A DNA stretch of 64,000 bases. Origin: Clostridiales bacterium (GTDB taxonomy: Bacteria > Bacillota > Clostridia > Lachnospirales > Cellulosilyticaceae). This document shows positions 1 through 8,387 of the stretch, one piece after another. Numbering within the stretch: position 1 is the stretch's first letter; the number at the start of each line of letters is the position of its first letter. The DNA lies in assembly GCA_019418225.1 (NCBI GenBank), contig DYCF01000015.1, positions 35,646 through 99,645 on the forward strand, given 5' to 3'. Below the pieces are notes generated by a model. It did not search any database and was not told the origin of the DNA. It saw only the letters and a list, made by a program, of their open reading frames with translations. The position numbers and the translations under genes were made by a program.

Positions 1-3000
1 TAAAGGGCCTTAGGATAAATAATTGAACGGACAATCTTAATTGTTGCATCTTGATCTAGGTAAATGCTTCCCTGTACTATAAGTGCCCCCTTACCAATGC
101 CAAGGCTACTTCCTGCACCTACAGTAACTTGACTCCCTAACTTATCCGTATTCCCACTAATGTTGCCTTCGATAAGAAGAGGATATGTCACTGTACTAGG
201 ATACACATAAATGCCCCCACCATAGCCTTTCTCTACCTTATTTCCATTAATCTGTCCACCTAACATTTCCATTTCACTACTTTGAAAATAAATACCTCCA
301 CCACTGCTAGTAGCTTCATTTCCGCTAATGGACACTTGATTATTTATTATAAGCTTACCATTTTGCGTTGCAATGCCACCACCAGAGCTTTGTGTTATAT
401 TCCCAGAAATACTAACATTATCATATAATAAAAGCTGCCCACCTGCTTGCCATATGCCACCACCTGCTGCGGCTGCGCAGTTGTTTTTAATGACTACATT
501 TCCATATATATTACAGATTGCAAATAGGCCGTCTTTATCTGGCGATAAATAAAGCCCACCACCACGTTCGGCTTGATTGTCCCTTATTACAACACTTTCC
601 CCTAAGGCTAACTTGGTATTATTACTTTGGCCAATGCCACCAGCGGTCTTAGTTGCCACGTTATTATAAATCTCCACCTCACCTTGTAACTTAGACGTAC
701 TACTTGAATTAAGCCATATACCGCCGCCATAGCCTGTACTGTTATCATGTACACTGGCTTTATCTGTCATCATAATATCACCTGATGAATAAATACCGCC
801 ACCATAACTTACGTTTTGGCTACGTTTAGCTACATTATAAGAAATGCTACTTTCGTCATACATTTCTAAATAACTTCCACTAGCCACACAAATACCACCT
901 GCATTTTGCTCTCTAGCTTCATTATAGCTAATACTTGTCTGGTCGCGCAGAATCACTTTATTATCTGCTCCATATTGATGTATCCCGCCTCCAACATCAC
1001 TTTCGGCAATGTTATAAGAGACACTGGCACTGCCTGTAAGCTCTGCCTGACTTTTATTAACCTGGCGAATGCCACCTGCCATCTTAGCAGCTGTATTCTC
1101 CCTCACGCTACTTTCTTCCGCCATCAAGAGCTCACTCTCATTCTGATAAATACCGCCCCCGTGCTCGCTTACTTCATTTATACTTATTTGGGCAGTATCA
1201 GACATATTTACTGTGGATTTTGTGCCATAAACACCACCACCTTGTTTGGCAATATTTCCTGTAATGCAAGCATTACCTGTCATATTTAAAGTAGCATTAT
1301 TTAAATTAATACCACCACCTAATCCATTAGTATTCTTATTATTCTTAATACAGGCCCCCTCTTGCATGTTTAATGTACCTTGAGCCGTTAACATTACAGC
1401 TGCCTGTGAATTGATACTATTTTCTTCTTTATTGCCATCAATGGTAATATTTTTGAGGGTTAAAGTTGTGCCATTTACCTTTATCATTGCACCTGAATAG
1501 GCATAATACCTTAGCAATCTTGTATATTCTGGTAGCTCCCATTCCTCATCTTGGCTCTCTACTGTAATCTGACCACATACAATAATATCTAACGCTAAGT
1601 CTTCTTCCTTCTTATACTGCTCAACTAATTCTTTTGCCTTAGTAATTGTTTTGACTGGTGTCGCAATGCTTAAGCCGTCGTTTGCATCGTCTCCTACACC
1701 TACACCTAATTTGCTATCCGCCTTATCGCCATTTAAATAAATCGCCTCTACGTCCTCGTCCCTAATAATATTAATATTATTAGGACTTTGATTATCTACT
1801 AAAGAGAGATTTGCGACAAGTGTTGCACCGCCCTTAAAATTTGCCAAGGTAGCCTTCATCACTTCATTGCCCTTTACAACTGGGCGGCTGCTATCATTGG
1901 CAAATCCTGACCCACAACTTATTTGATAGGGTTTCTCTGGCCATTCAAAAGATGTCTGTCCTAATTCTAATGGATAATTCTTATTTCCTATATAAATGAT
2001 ATCTGTAATACTGCTTGTGCCTAAGATTTTCATCTTCCCTTGTAAATAAACATCTTCACTAGTTTCAGACCCATTGTCTGCTATTGTTCCACCATATACA
2101 TTAAATTCACCTGTTGCGCTTACTTTAATAGCTTGATTTTTACACTTAGTAATTGTCCCACCATACATGTTGACACTGCCTTGTTTTAAATCAATTCCTG
2201 CCCCTAAAGTATTTGTAATTGTGCCACCTTCTAGCAATAAACTCCCAGCATTTATAATAATGCCACCTTCTAGTAAGACATCTTGTGCTACTGTCACATT
2301 ATAATTCCCATCAATTGTAAAAAGTTCTCCTTTATAGTTCGCATCTCGTTTTATAATCATTTTCTCAGGAATGTTGCAATTACTTTCTATTTTTGCGCCA
2401 CTTCCAATGATACAAATGGTATTTAAGTCATTGGCATAGCATATTTGAAGAGCGGTCTCTAAATTTCTAACAGCCTTAGCACTAGTAAGACCGGTATTTC
2501 CATTATCCCCATCTGCACCATTTACAAAAACTACACCACTATCTCCCAATATATAGCTTCTAGATGCTTCATTATAATAAAGGGTGTAAAGAATATTGTT
2601 ACTCGTTACCTCAAAAAGTGCTAACGCCTCTTCGCTCAGCATATCACCTTTTACAACAATATCTCCTATGTCAAAATTCATAACATTTAGTTTAATGGAC
2701 TTTGTAGGTTCTGAAGTTAATATTAAGGGATAAGCCTCATTTATAAGTGATACAGTTCCTTTTAACTGAGCCTTCCCGCCAACTAACATTTCACCTTGAC
2801 TTTTTATGCCACCTCCAATGCAGCTGGTATCATTTATACTGAGCTTTCCTTCGTTTAAAATACTCTGCTGCGTTGATGCGTCTACAATATTAATATTTTC
2901 AAGTCTCATACTTCCTTTAATATCAAGTAGCGGACCTGTAAAGCCAGTACTTCTCTTAATAGTTTCATCAGACCAAGTCTCCGACTCCTCTATAAGCAAG

Positions 3001-3950
3001 GTGTCACATACAGTAATAGATGTCACTCCCGCCATTTGAGCTTTAAGTTCTTGTGCTCTTTTAAAGCTTCTTACTGCGGTCTCAGGGCTTATACCTGCAT
3101 ATGTATCATCCCCATTAGATGCTAAATAGACCGTATCAATGACCGTCTTTTTTCTTAGCGTCATTATACCGTCTTCTATGTAAGTTTCAAAACTGCCATT
3201 TTCTGTCTCCAAAATATTTTTAAGCTTAATGCAGCTCTGAATTTCTAATGCTGAATAACTGGTTTGTGCAATTGGGGTACCTTCCTCTACTTTTTCTAAT
3301 GCAACAAAATAAACACGTTCTTCTGGTAGCATAGCTGTAAAATTAATTGGCTTTGCACCTACTTCTAACATGGCATAAGTTGTCTCATCTCTGAATTGGA
3401 CCGCTTCATCAATGTTTACTTGTCCGCCCTCTGTTACTGTAATAATAGGTGTATCACTGCCACCCCCTGCCAATGTAATATTTCTTAATGTTAAGGTCCC
3501 ATCACCGCCTACTAAGAAAATATTTCCTGCATGAGCCTTTTCCCTAACAATATCTAGTGTCTTTCCCTTTCCATCTACCACTAAATCCTCCCCACTAATA
3601 ATATAGGGATTCATACAATAAATCGTCGCACACTCACCTGCTAGTGCTATAGCTTTTTCTAACGTCAAAACCGGATTACTTACAGACGTTCCATCATTTT
3701 CATCATTCCCTGCTGCAATGGTTGTGTACCCATCTGTTGTGGTACTTTCTTCTTCATTTGGATTCCAGTATACATAGGCAAGCTCCGTATTCGGGTTAAG
3801 CGCTACTGCTTCACCTGTTGTCAATTCATTTTGAATATTTGCCTTAACCTGTTCTTCTAAGCTCTGCTCAGCAGTAATATTAGGTAGCGCAGATATGCTT
3901 ATACATAGTACAAGGATTACGGCTATGATTTTAAGAATTTTGTGTTTCAT
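1..3950 (-). CDS. Secreted right-handed beta-helix repeat surface protein (3' end outside window)
   Basis: An uninterrupted minus-strand frame runs from the ATG at 3950 to the left edge, giving at least 1,316 residues with no stop, so the gene is partial. The ribosome binding site is GGGGGG just upstream. The first ~25 residues (MKHKILKIIAVILVLCISI) form a signal peptide. After residue ~60 there are repeated blocks of the type 'DG.S..NPV.TLEKA' followed by dozens of short imperfect repeats centred on GGGIY, GGGI, SISYN, NNTA and SGN. This pattern is typical of parallel beta-helix (Pmp/pectate-lyase-like) adhesins and polysaccharide-binding or degrading surface proteins. No catalytic residues can be assigned. 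It is probably exported and either cell-wall attached or released; the C-terminal anchor cannot be seen. A specific function is not claimed. Confidence 0.85.
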   Translation of the reverse strand, partial: MKHKILKIIAVILVLCISISALPNITAEQSLEEQVKANIQNELTTGEAVALNPNTELAYVYWNPNEEESTTTDGYTTIAAGNDENDGTSVSNPVLTLEKAIALAGECATIYCMNPYIISGEDLVVDGKGKTLDIVREKAHAGNIFLVGGDGTLTLRNITLAGGGSDTPIITVTEGGQVNIDEAVQFRDETTYAMLEVGAKPINFTAMLPEERVYFVALEKVEEGTPIAQTSYSALEIQSCIKLKNILETENGSFETYIEDGIMTLRKKTVIDTVYLASNGDDTYAGISPETAVRSFKRAQELKAQMAGVTSITVCDTLLIEESETWSDETIKRSTGFTGPLLDIKGSMRLENINIVDASTQQSILNEGKLSINDTSCIGGGIKSQGEMLVGGKAQLKGTVSLINEAYPLILTSEPTKSIKLNVMNFDIGDIVVKGDMLSEEALALFEVTSNNILYTLYYNEASRSYILGDSGVVFVNGADGDNGNTGLTSAKAVRNLETALQICYANDLNTICIIGSGAKIESNCNIPEKMIIKRDANYKGELFTIDGNYNVTVAQDVLLEGGIIINAGSLLLEGGTITNTLGAGIDLKQGSVNMYGGTITKCKNQAIKVSATGEFNVYGGTIADNGSETSEDVYLQGKMKILGTSSITDIIYIGNKNYPLELGQTSFEWPEKPYQISCGSGFANDSSRPVVKGNEVMKATLANFKGGATLVANLSLVDNQSPNNINIIRDEDVEAIYLNGDKADSKLGVGVGDDANDGLSIATPVKTITKAKELVEQYKKEEDLALDIIVCGQITVESQDEEWELPEYTRLLRYYAYSGAMIKVNGTTLTLKNITIDGNKEENSINSQAAVMLTAQGTLNMQEGACIKNNKNTNGLGGGINLNNATLNMTGNACITGNIAKQGGGVYGTKSTVNMSDTAQISINEVSEHGGGIYQNESELLMAEESSVRENTAAKMAGGIRQVNKSQAELTGSASVSYNIAESDVGGGIHQYGADNKVILRDQTSISYNEAREQNAGGICVASGSYLEMYDESSISYNVAKRSQNVSYGGGIYSSGDIMMTDKASVHDNSTGYGGGIWLNSSSTSKLQGEVEIYNNVATKTAGGIGQSNNTKLALGESVVIRDNQAERGGGLYLSPDKDGLFAICNIYGNVVIKNNCAAAAGGGIWQAGGQLLLYDNVSISGNITQSSGGGIATQNGKLIINNQVSISGNEATSSGGGIYFQSSEMEMLGGQINGNKVEKGYGGGIYVYPSTVTYPLLIEGNISGNTDKLGSQVTVGAGSSLGIGKGALIVQGSIYLDQDATIKIVRSIIYPKAL

Positions 3951-4269
3951 AAGTCCCCCCTATTTATACATCTTATATAGTTACTTGTTGTACTACAGAT
4001 TCCACACCCATCATTTTCAATTTGCTGAATGCCTTACCGTGTAAAATCTATATAAATAGTTCTTTTATTAAGTATATAACAATTTCACCATATAATAAAT
4101 ATAATTTTCAAACTATTACACAAAATTCTATCGACACCCATTGATATTTTATAAAAATCTTCTAATTATTTAGTTAATTTATTTGAATATATTAAAAGTG
4201 CTACCGCCAAATTAGTTATAACTTGACGATAACACTTTCTTTTCGTTAATTATGCGATTGTATAATCTC
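3951..4269. other. Intergenic region, AT-rich, no gene seen
   Basis: About 320 bases between the beta-helix gene and the esterase gene. It is very AT-rich and should hold the promoter of the beta-helix gene, but no convincing -35/-10 pair, terminator hairpin or small ORF with a ribosome binding site was found. Confidence 0.4.
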
Positions 4270-5223
4270 TTATTTTGTATCCGCTACTTCTTCTGACTGA
4301 ATATACTCAGCAAGTTGTAAATCAAGTGCTTTAACAGACGCTGCTACAAGGCCACTTACTAATGTTGCACCTTTTGTACTTAAATGTGTGTTATCTATAA
4401 TCATTTCGCCATTGCTTTCTTTGAGTGCATGTAAAGCAGCTGTTGCCTCTGCCCCTCCTTCAGCAAAAACTTCTAAATAAAGGTCTACTGTTTGACTCAT
4501 TAAGTCAATATATGGTACTTGATATGCTTCTGCTAAACTTTCTAATGCTTCCTTATATGGCACATGATCTTTGTAACTTGCCTTACCACTTGATGAACGT
4601 CTTGTAATTGGTGAGATAAGCACTGGTACTGCACCTTTTTCAAGTGCTGGCTCAATATATTTATGTATCATAAACCATTCATAGCTATACTCGCCTGCTT
4701 CATTTTTTCCTTCTTCATCTAATGTTGTTAAATCTAAGCCTGGTTTTGTTTCTCTTCCATCATTTTTTTGATCATTATGACCAAACTGGATAAATAGATA
4801 GTCACCTTCACTTAATTCATTTAAGAGCTTTGTATAGTATGCTTCTGTCACGAAGCTTCTTGAACTTCTTCCTGAAAGGGCAAGGTTATGAATGGTTACC
4901 TTGTCATTAAAATAATCACCAAGGCGCATACCCCAGCCTTGTCTATCTAATGTTGTTACAGTTGACTCTGGATATTCACATACCGTTGAATCACCTATTA
5001 AATATACATTGCCACTAAATTCAAATGAATTTGGCTCATATGGATTTGCTTGCAAGCTGTCCCCATTTACTTGTAAGCTACTCTCTGTTGTTAAACTGTT
5101 CATAGCATTCTTACATATACCCTCGCCATCGGCAGTTACTGCAAAGATATTACTAAAACAGTTAACGAAAATCATAGTAAATATCACAAACCAACTTACT
5201 ATAGTTTTCTGATGTCTTTTCAT
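4270..5223 (-). CDS. Secreted SGNH/GDSL esterase, rhamnogalacturonan acetylesterase-like (CE12)
   Basis: A 317-residue protein with an N-terminal signal peptide (residues ~8-30) and the SGNH hydrolase blocks in order: GDST at residues 77-80 (nucleophile Ser), the Gly block GRSSRSF near residue 120, FGHND near residue 148 (Asn of the oxyanion hole), and DNTHLS near residue 277 giving the Asp-His pair. The spacing and the VYLIGDSTV...QGWGMRL opening match rhamnogalacturonan acetylesterases, which remove acetyl groups from pectin so lyases can act. The start is supported by TGGAGGAAGAAT before the ATG. It lies next to a large secreted beta-helix protein, consistent with plant polysaccharide use. 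The exact substrate is inferred from family only. Confidence 0.85.
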   Translation of the reverse strand: MKRHQKTIVSWFVIFTMIFVNCFSNIFAVTADGEGICKNAMNSLTTESSLQVNGDSLQANPYEPNSFEFSGNVYLIGDSTVCEYPESTVTTLDRQGWGMRLGDYFNDKVTIHNLALSGRSSRSFVTEAYYTKLLNELSEGDYLFIQFGHNDQKNDGRETKPGLDLTTLDEEGKNEAGEYSYEWFMIHKYIEPALEKGAVPVLISPITRRSSSGKASYKDHVPYKEALESLAEAYQVPYIDLMSQTVDLYLEVFAEGGAEATAALHALKESNGEMIIDNTHLSTKGATLVSGLVAASVKALDLQLAEYIQSEEVADTK

Positions 5224-5514
5224 ATTCTTCCTCCAACATATTCTATTTTCCTGTAAATATAAATTTCAACTTTATAGATTACTTCTCTATTCTTTTGAAA
5301 AACATTTACGCACCCATTATATCTTTTTTCATTGTATTTTTTAACACCTTTCGACAAAATTTTTCCCTCTAATATAAATATTCGTTAATTTTATATATTT
5401 TTTCTATAGTCACTTTTATACAATTGTGCATTTTCAACATATATATAGCCTGTGTTGCTATACTTTCTTTCAGACAGCCTCTTCTTATACTTAAACTTTC
5501 TAATCTATTTAGAA

Positions 5515-5550
5515 AAAAAGGCCTTGAGTAAAATATACTCAAAGCCCTTT
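5515..5550 (-). terminator. Intrinsic terminator after the BFD-like gene
   Basis: Read on the minus strand, a stem of about 14 bp (AAAGGGCTTTGAGTA pairing with TACTCAAGGCCTTT, small mismatches) is followed by a run of T. It begins just after the stop codon at 5559. Confidence 0.8.
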
Positions 5551-5558
5551 GCTTAATC

Positions 5559-5741
5559 TTATTTCTTTTTAATCATTTCAAACAACTTCTGTTTACATCT
5601 TGTGCCCTTACACGCACCTCTTCCTGCACCTGTTGCATGTCCGATTTTGTCTACAGTGTCTGCACCTTTATCAATGGCTTTTTGAACTGTTTCCTTTGAC
5701 ACATACTTACATAAACAAACTTTTTCATCTGTTTCACTCAT
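5559..5741 (-). CDS. BFD-like [2Fe-2S] binding domain protein
   Basis: A 60-residue protein consisting of one BFD-like domain: C-x-C near residues 9-11, then the helix-turn-helix-like GADTVDKIGHATGAG and a second cysteine pair C-x4-C near residues 46-51, the usual four ligands of a [2Fe-2S] cluster. The open frame extends upstream to 5840, but the ATG at 5741 has a perfect AAAGGAGG eight bases before it, so this shorter start is preferred. Such stand-alone domains are related to bacterioferritin-associated ferredoxin and NifU/nitrite reductase segments; in Clostridia they are often near flavoprotein oxidoreductases. Two more paralogues lie at 49.3-49.8 kb. The partner of this copy is not evident. 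Confidence 0.8.
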   Translation of the reverse strand: MSETDEKVCLCKYVSKETVQKAIDKGADTVDKIGHATGAGRGACKGTRCKQKLFEMIKKK

Positions 5742-5869
5742 TGCTAAAGCCTCCTTTGAAATTTCACTCTCAAATTCCTGCTTCCTTCCCTTATTATTTT
5801 CTCCAATCAAAATATAAGGATACAATGTAAGTTTCACCATTCATATTCGTGCGCTCATTTATTTATTTT

Positions 5870-7054
5870 TTATTTATTATTTTTTAACCACATGACTGCA
5901 CTATAAGCATGTATCGCTGCACCTGTAGGTAATATATCTTCATTAAACATAACTTTTTCGCTATGCATTGGTTCGCCAAATAAACTGTTTTCTGTTTTAG
6001 TACCTGCACCTAGCATGACATATAAGCTTGGTACTTCGTAAGAATAAGAAGCAAAGTCTTCTGAGCCCATGCCCCCACTCTCAAATAAAATAACAGCCTG
6101 TTCACCTACTACATCTTTCATATAATTAGTTACTTCATGTGCTAATTGATCATCATTCTTTAATGGAGGCACTGAAGATAACTCTATGAGCTGTGCTTCT
6201 CCTCTAAACATTTTAGCAGTTGATGTCACAATATCATTCATTCGATTAAATATGAATTCACCAACTTCTTTATCTAAGCTTCTAATAGTCCCTTCCATAA
6301 TCACTTCTCCAGGTATAATGTTAGCTGCATCTCCACCAACAAATTTACCGATTGTTACTACGGCTGACTTTGTAGCTGATATTTCCCTCGTAATAATTTC
6401 TTGTAAAGCTAAATAAATATGTGCTGCTATATTGATTGGGTCTACACCTAGCTCAGGCATTGCCCCATGACATCCAGTTCCTTTGACAACAATTCTAAAT
6501 CTATTGCATCCTGCTATACTTGTTCCTAAACCACATAATACCACATTAGAAGGTGTGCCAGAATGCACATGCATTGCCATAGCCGCATCTACCTTAGGAT
6601 TTTCAAGTACGCCTGCTTTTAACATGCTTTTAGCGCCTGTAAATCCTTCTTCATCCGGTTGGAAAACTAATTTAACAGTACCTTCTATTAAGTCTTGATT
6701 TTGTTTAAGCAATCTTGCTGCACCTAAAAGCATCGCAGTGTGCATATCATGACCGCATGAATGCATACAACCATTTGTTGCTTTAAAATCACATGCATTG
6801 GCTTCTGCCATTGGTAATGCATCCATATCTGCTCTTAATAAAAATGTTTTCCCAGGTTTATTTCCTTCAATTGTTGCAACTATCCCACTTTCACATATTT
6901 CCTGAGGATCATAGCCAAACTCTCTTAACTTCTCCATCACATATGCTTTTGTCTCAGGTAGCTTAGTGCCAACCTCCGGATTACTATGAATTGTTCTTCT
7001 ATATCCTATGATATCTTCTTTTATGAATTGGGCTTGTTCCATAAATTTATTCAT
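5870..7054 (-). CDS. M20 family amidohydrolase (hippurate / N-acyl-amino-acid hydrolase type)
   Basis: A 394-residue cytosolic metallopeptidase-fold enzyme. Metal-binding and catalytic motifs are visible: RADMDALPM (residues 74-82), CGHDMHT (100-106), the PDEEG glutamate pair near 135, a conserved HVHSG near 165, and GSEDFA near residue 345. The length fits the amidohydrolase (AbgB/hippuricase/IAA-amino acid hydrolase) branch of M20, which cleaves the amide bond of N-acylated amino acids or small peptides. The ATG at 7054 is preceded by TGAGGTGACATT. Its promoter region carries one copy of a ~65-bp element that is repeated upstream of the mannitol regulator, hinting at shared control. Substrate is not predictable from sequence alone. 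Confidence 0.88.
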   Translation of the reverse strand: MNKFMEQAQFIKEDIIGYRRTIHSNPEVGTKLPETKAYVMEKLREFGYDPQEICESGIVATIEGNKPGKTFLLRADMDALPMAEANACDFKATNGCMHSCGHDMHTAMLLGAARLLKQNQDLIEGTVKLVFQPDEEGFTGAKSMLKAGVLENPKVDAAMAMHVHSGTPSNVVLCGLGTSIAGCNRFRIVVKGTGCHGAMPELGVDPINIAAHIYLALQEIITREISATKSAVVTIGKFVGGDAANIIPGEVIMEGTIRSLDKEVGEFIFNRMNDIVTSTAKMFRGEAQLIELSSVPPLKNDDQLAHEVTNYMKDVVGEQAVILFESGGMGSEDFASYSYEVPSLYVMLGAGTKTENSLFGEPMHSEKVMFNEDILPTGAAIHAYSAVMWLKNNK

Positions 7055-7146
7055 AATGTCACCTCATTTGTTCTTAAATTTAGTTTAATCTCCGTCTGTT
7101 TAATATCATATAACGAACTTATGAATATTTTATATTCATTTATAAT

Positions 7147-7213
7147 ATAGATTTCACATTTATAAGTTTTAGTTATTCATAACTTTTAGTCATGTGAAAT
7201 CATTGAAAAAAAC
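7147..7213. repeat. Copy 1 of a ~65-bp repeated element with an inverted repeat
   Basis: This stretch matches 12399-12460 with about six mismatches in 60 bases. Inside it ATTTCACAT (7151-7159) and ATGTGAAAT (7192-7200) form a perfect 9-bp inverted repeat, and GTTATTCATAAC-like dyad bases lie between. It lies ~95 bp upstream of the M20 gene and downstream of the mannitol operon. Operator or RNA element are both possible. Confidence 0.6.
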
Positions 7214-7278
7214 TATTTACTGCATCACAATATAACACTATATTTTATTATCTGCTATAAGCTCACCCATTATTCAAA

Positions 7279-7323
7279 AAAAATCCTTGAACATTCTATT
7301 TCTAGTTGTTCAAGGATTTTTTA
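7279..7323 (-). terminator. Terminator of the mannitol operon
   Basis: AAAAAATCCTTGAACA and TGTTCAAGGATTTTTT form a 15-16 bp stem with a ~12-base loop and T/A tracts on both sides. It follows the mtlD remnant on the minus strand. Confidence 0.85.
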
Positions 7324-7331
7324 AATTTATT

Positions 7332-7457
7332 TTAAAGCCCAATAATACTTCTTACTTTACTATAGTTTAAATCAATATCATCTAAAATATTGCTATCTTG
7401 TGGAATTTTAGCAATCTCAGCCATAGAATTTCTTACACCTTTTTCTTTATTTAATTA
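7332..7457 (-). pseudogene. Detached C-terminal piece of mtlD
   Basis: Immediately after the mtlD stop codon the +1-shifted frame reads LNKEKGVRNSMAEIAKIPQ, then DSNILDDIDLNYSKVRSIIG, and ends at 7332. This resembles the last ~38 residues of full-length MtlD (the Escherichia coli enzyme ends ...IADKGPQAALAQISGL... then a final helix). A part of about 35-45 codons that should link RLIK to this piece is missing. It therefore looks like the relic of an internal deletion plus frameshift. A 30-residue ORF from the ATG near 7424 is formally possible but I think it is not a gene. Confidence 0.6.
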
Positions 7458-8373
7458 ATCTATCATTCTCATTTAATTTTCTAAGTGGTTCTCTACCAAC
7501 TCTTGCCACATCGTCTTTTAAATATGGATTCTTAAATCTATTAATAATTTTATCGATATATTTAAGATGTGTTTCTTCATCAAATTGATATTTTTCAATT
7601 AATCCTTGACCACTTTCAATCATAGCTTTTTTAACGAAATCATAGATTACTTCATCTTTAATGCTTTCATCTACAGTCTCATATCCTTTTAGATAGCCAA
7701 AATAAGCTGTGATTGCATGTCCTGTATTTAAAGTAAAGAGCTTTCTTTCAATGTATGCCATTAAGTTATCTGCTAAATTCATACCTGCTATCTCAGGAAT
7801 CTCACCTTTGAAGGCACTTCTTTCAACATTCCATTCATAGAAACCTTCTACCACTACATCTAATATGTTTTCACTTTTTACTGGTGGTACAATGCGGTCT
7901 ACTGAACAGTTAGGGAAGCCTACAAATTCTTCTAAATAAGCTAATTCCTCTTCCTCTAAATATTTTTTGATTTCTTCTTCTAATTGTGAAGATGCCTTAA
8001 TAGCATTTTCACAAGCAATAATATTTAAAGGTATTGTAATTCCTTCTGATTTTCTTAACTTAATCCCATTTGCAAGCGTACTTGCTATTCTTGGTAAGAC
8101 TACAGGACCAACTGCTGTCGTAATGATTTCAGCTTGTTTAATTTCTTCTAAAATAGCTTCACTTGTTGAAATCACGCCACTGATATTTTCAACTTTCTCA
8201 TCATAACATGCCACATCCATCACATGAATGGTATAACATTTATCTTCATTTATTTTACTAATAATCTCTTCATTAACATCTGCGAATACCACATAATATC
8301 CTGCTTTTGAAAGTAATGCACCTATAAATCCTCTTCCAATATTACCTGCACCAAATTGAATCGCTTTTTTCAT
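7447..8373 (-). CDS. mtlD: Mannitol-1-phosphate 5-dehydrogenase, C-terminally truncated
   Basis: MtlD oxidises mannitol-1-phosphate (the product of the mannitol PTS) to fructose-6-phosphate with NAD+. The N-terminal Rossmann motif GAGNIGRGF is at residues 8-16, and the C-terminal domain shows NCSVDRIVPP, LFTLNTGHA and RVGREPLRKL. The reading frame stops at residue 308 right after NDRLIK, whereas the family is about 370-385 residues; the missing end continues in another frame at 7332-7457 after a gap. The ATG at 8373 has GGAGGGACAAGGG upstream and lies 14 bp after mtlA, so the genes are co-transcribed. The truncation removes the last helices of the C-terminal domain, so activity is doubtful. 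Confidence 0.88.
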   Translation of the reverse strand: MKKAIQFGAGNIGRGFIGALLSKAGYYVVFADVNEEIISKINEDKCYTIHVMDVACYDEKVENISGVISTSEAILEEIKQAEIITTAVGPVVLPRIASTLANGIKLRKSEGITIPLNIIACENAIKASSQLEEEIKKYLEEEELAYLEEFVGFPNCSVDRIVPPVKSENILDVVVEGFYEWNVERSAFKGEIPEIAGMNLADNLMAYIERKLFTLNTGHAITAYFGYLKGYETVDESIKDEVIYDFVKKAMIESGQGLIEKYQFDEETHLKYIDKIINRFKNPYLKDDVARVGREPLRKLNENDRLIK

Positions 8374-8387
8374 CCCTTGTCCCTCCG

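Noticed and set aside
906..1289. 127-residue plus-strand ORF opposite the beta-helix gene
   Set aside because: It is antisense to the clear, uninterrupted beta-helix frame, has no ribosome binding site and its composition is the mirror of the repeats.
5600..5830. 76-residue plus-strand ORF opposite the BFD-like gene
   Set aside because: Antisense to a cysteine-motif protein with a perfect ribosome binding site, so it is a shadow frame.
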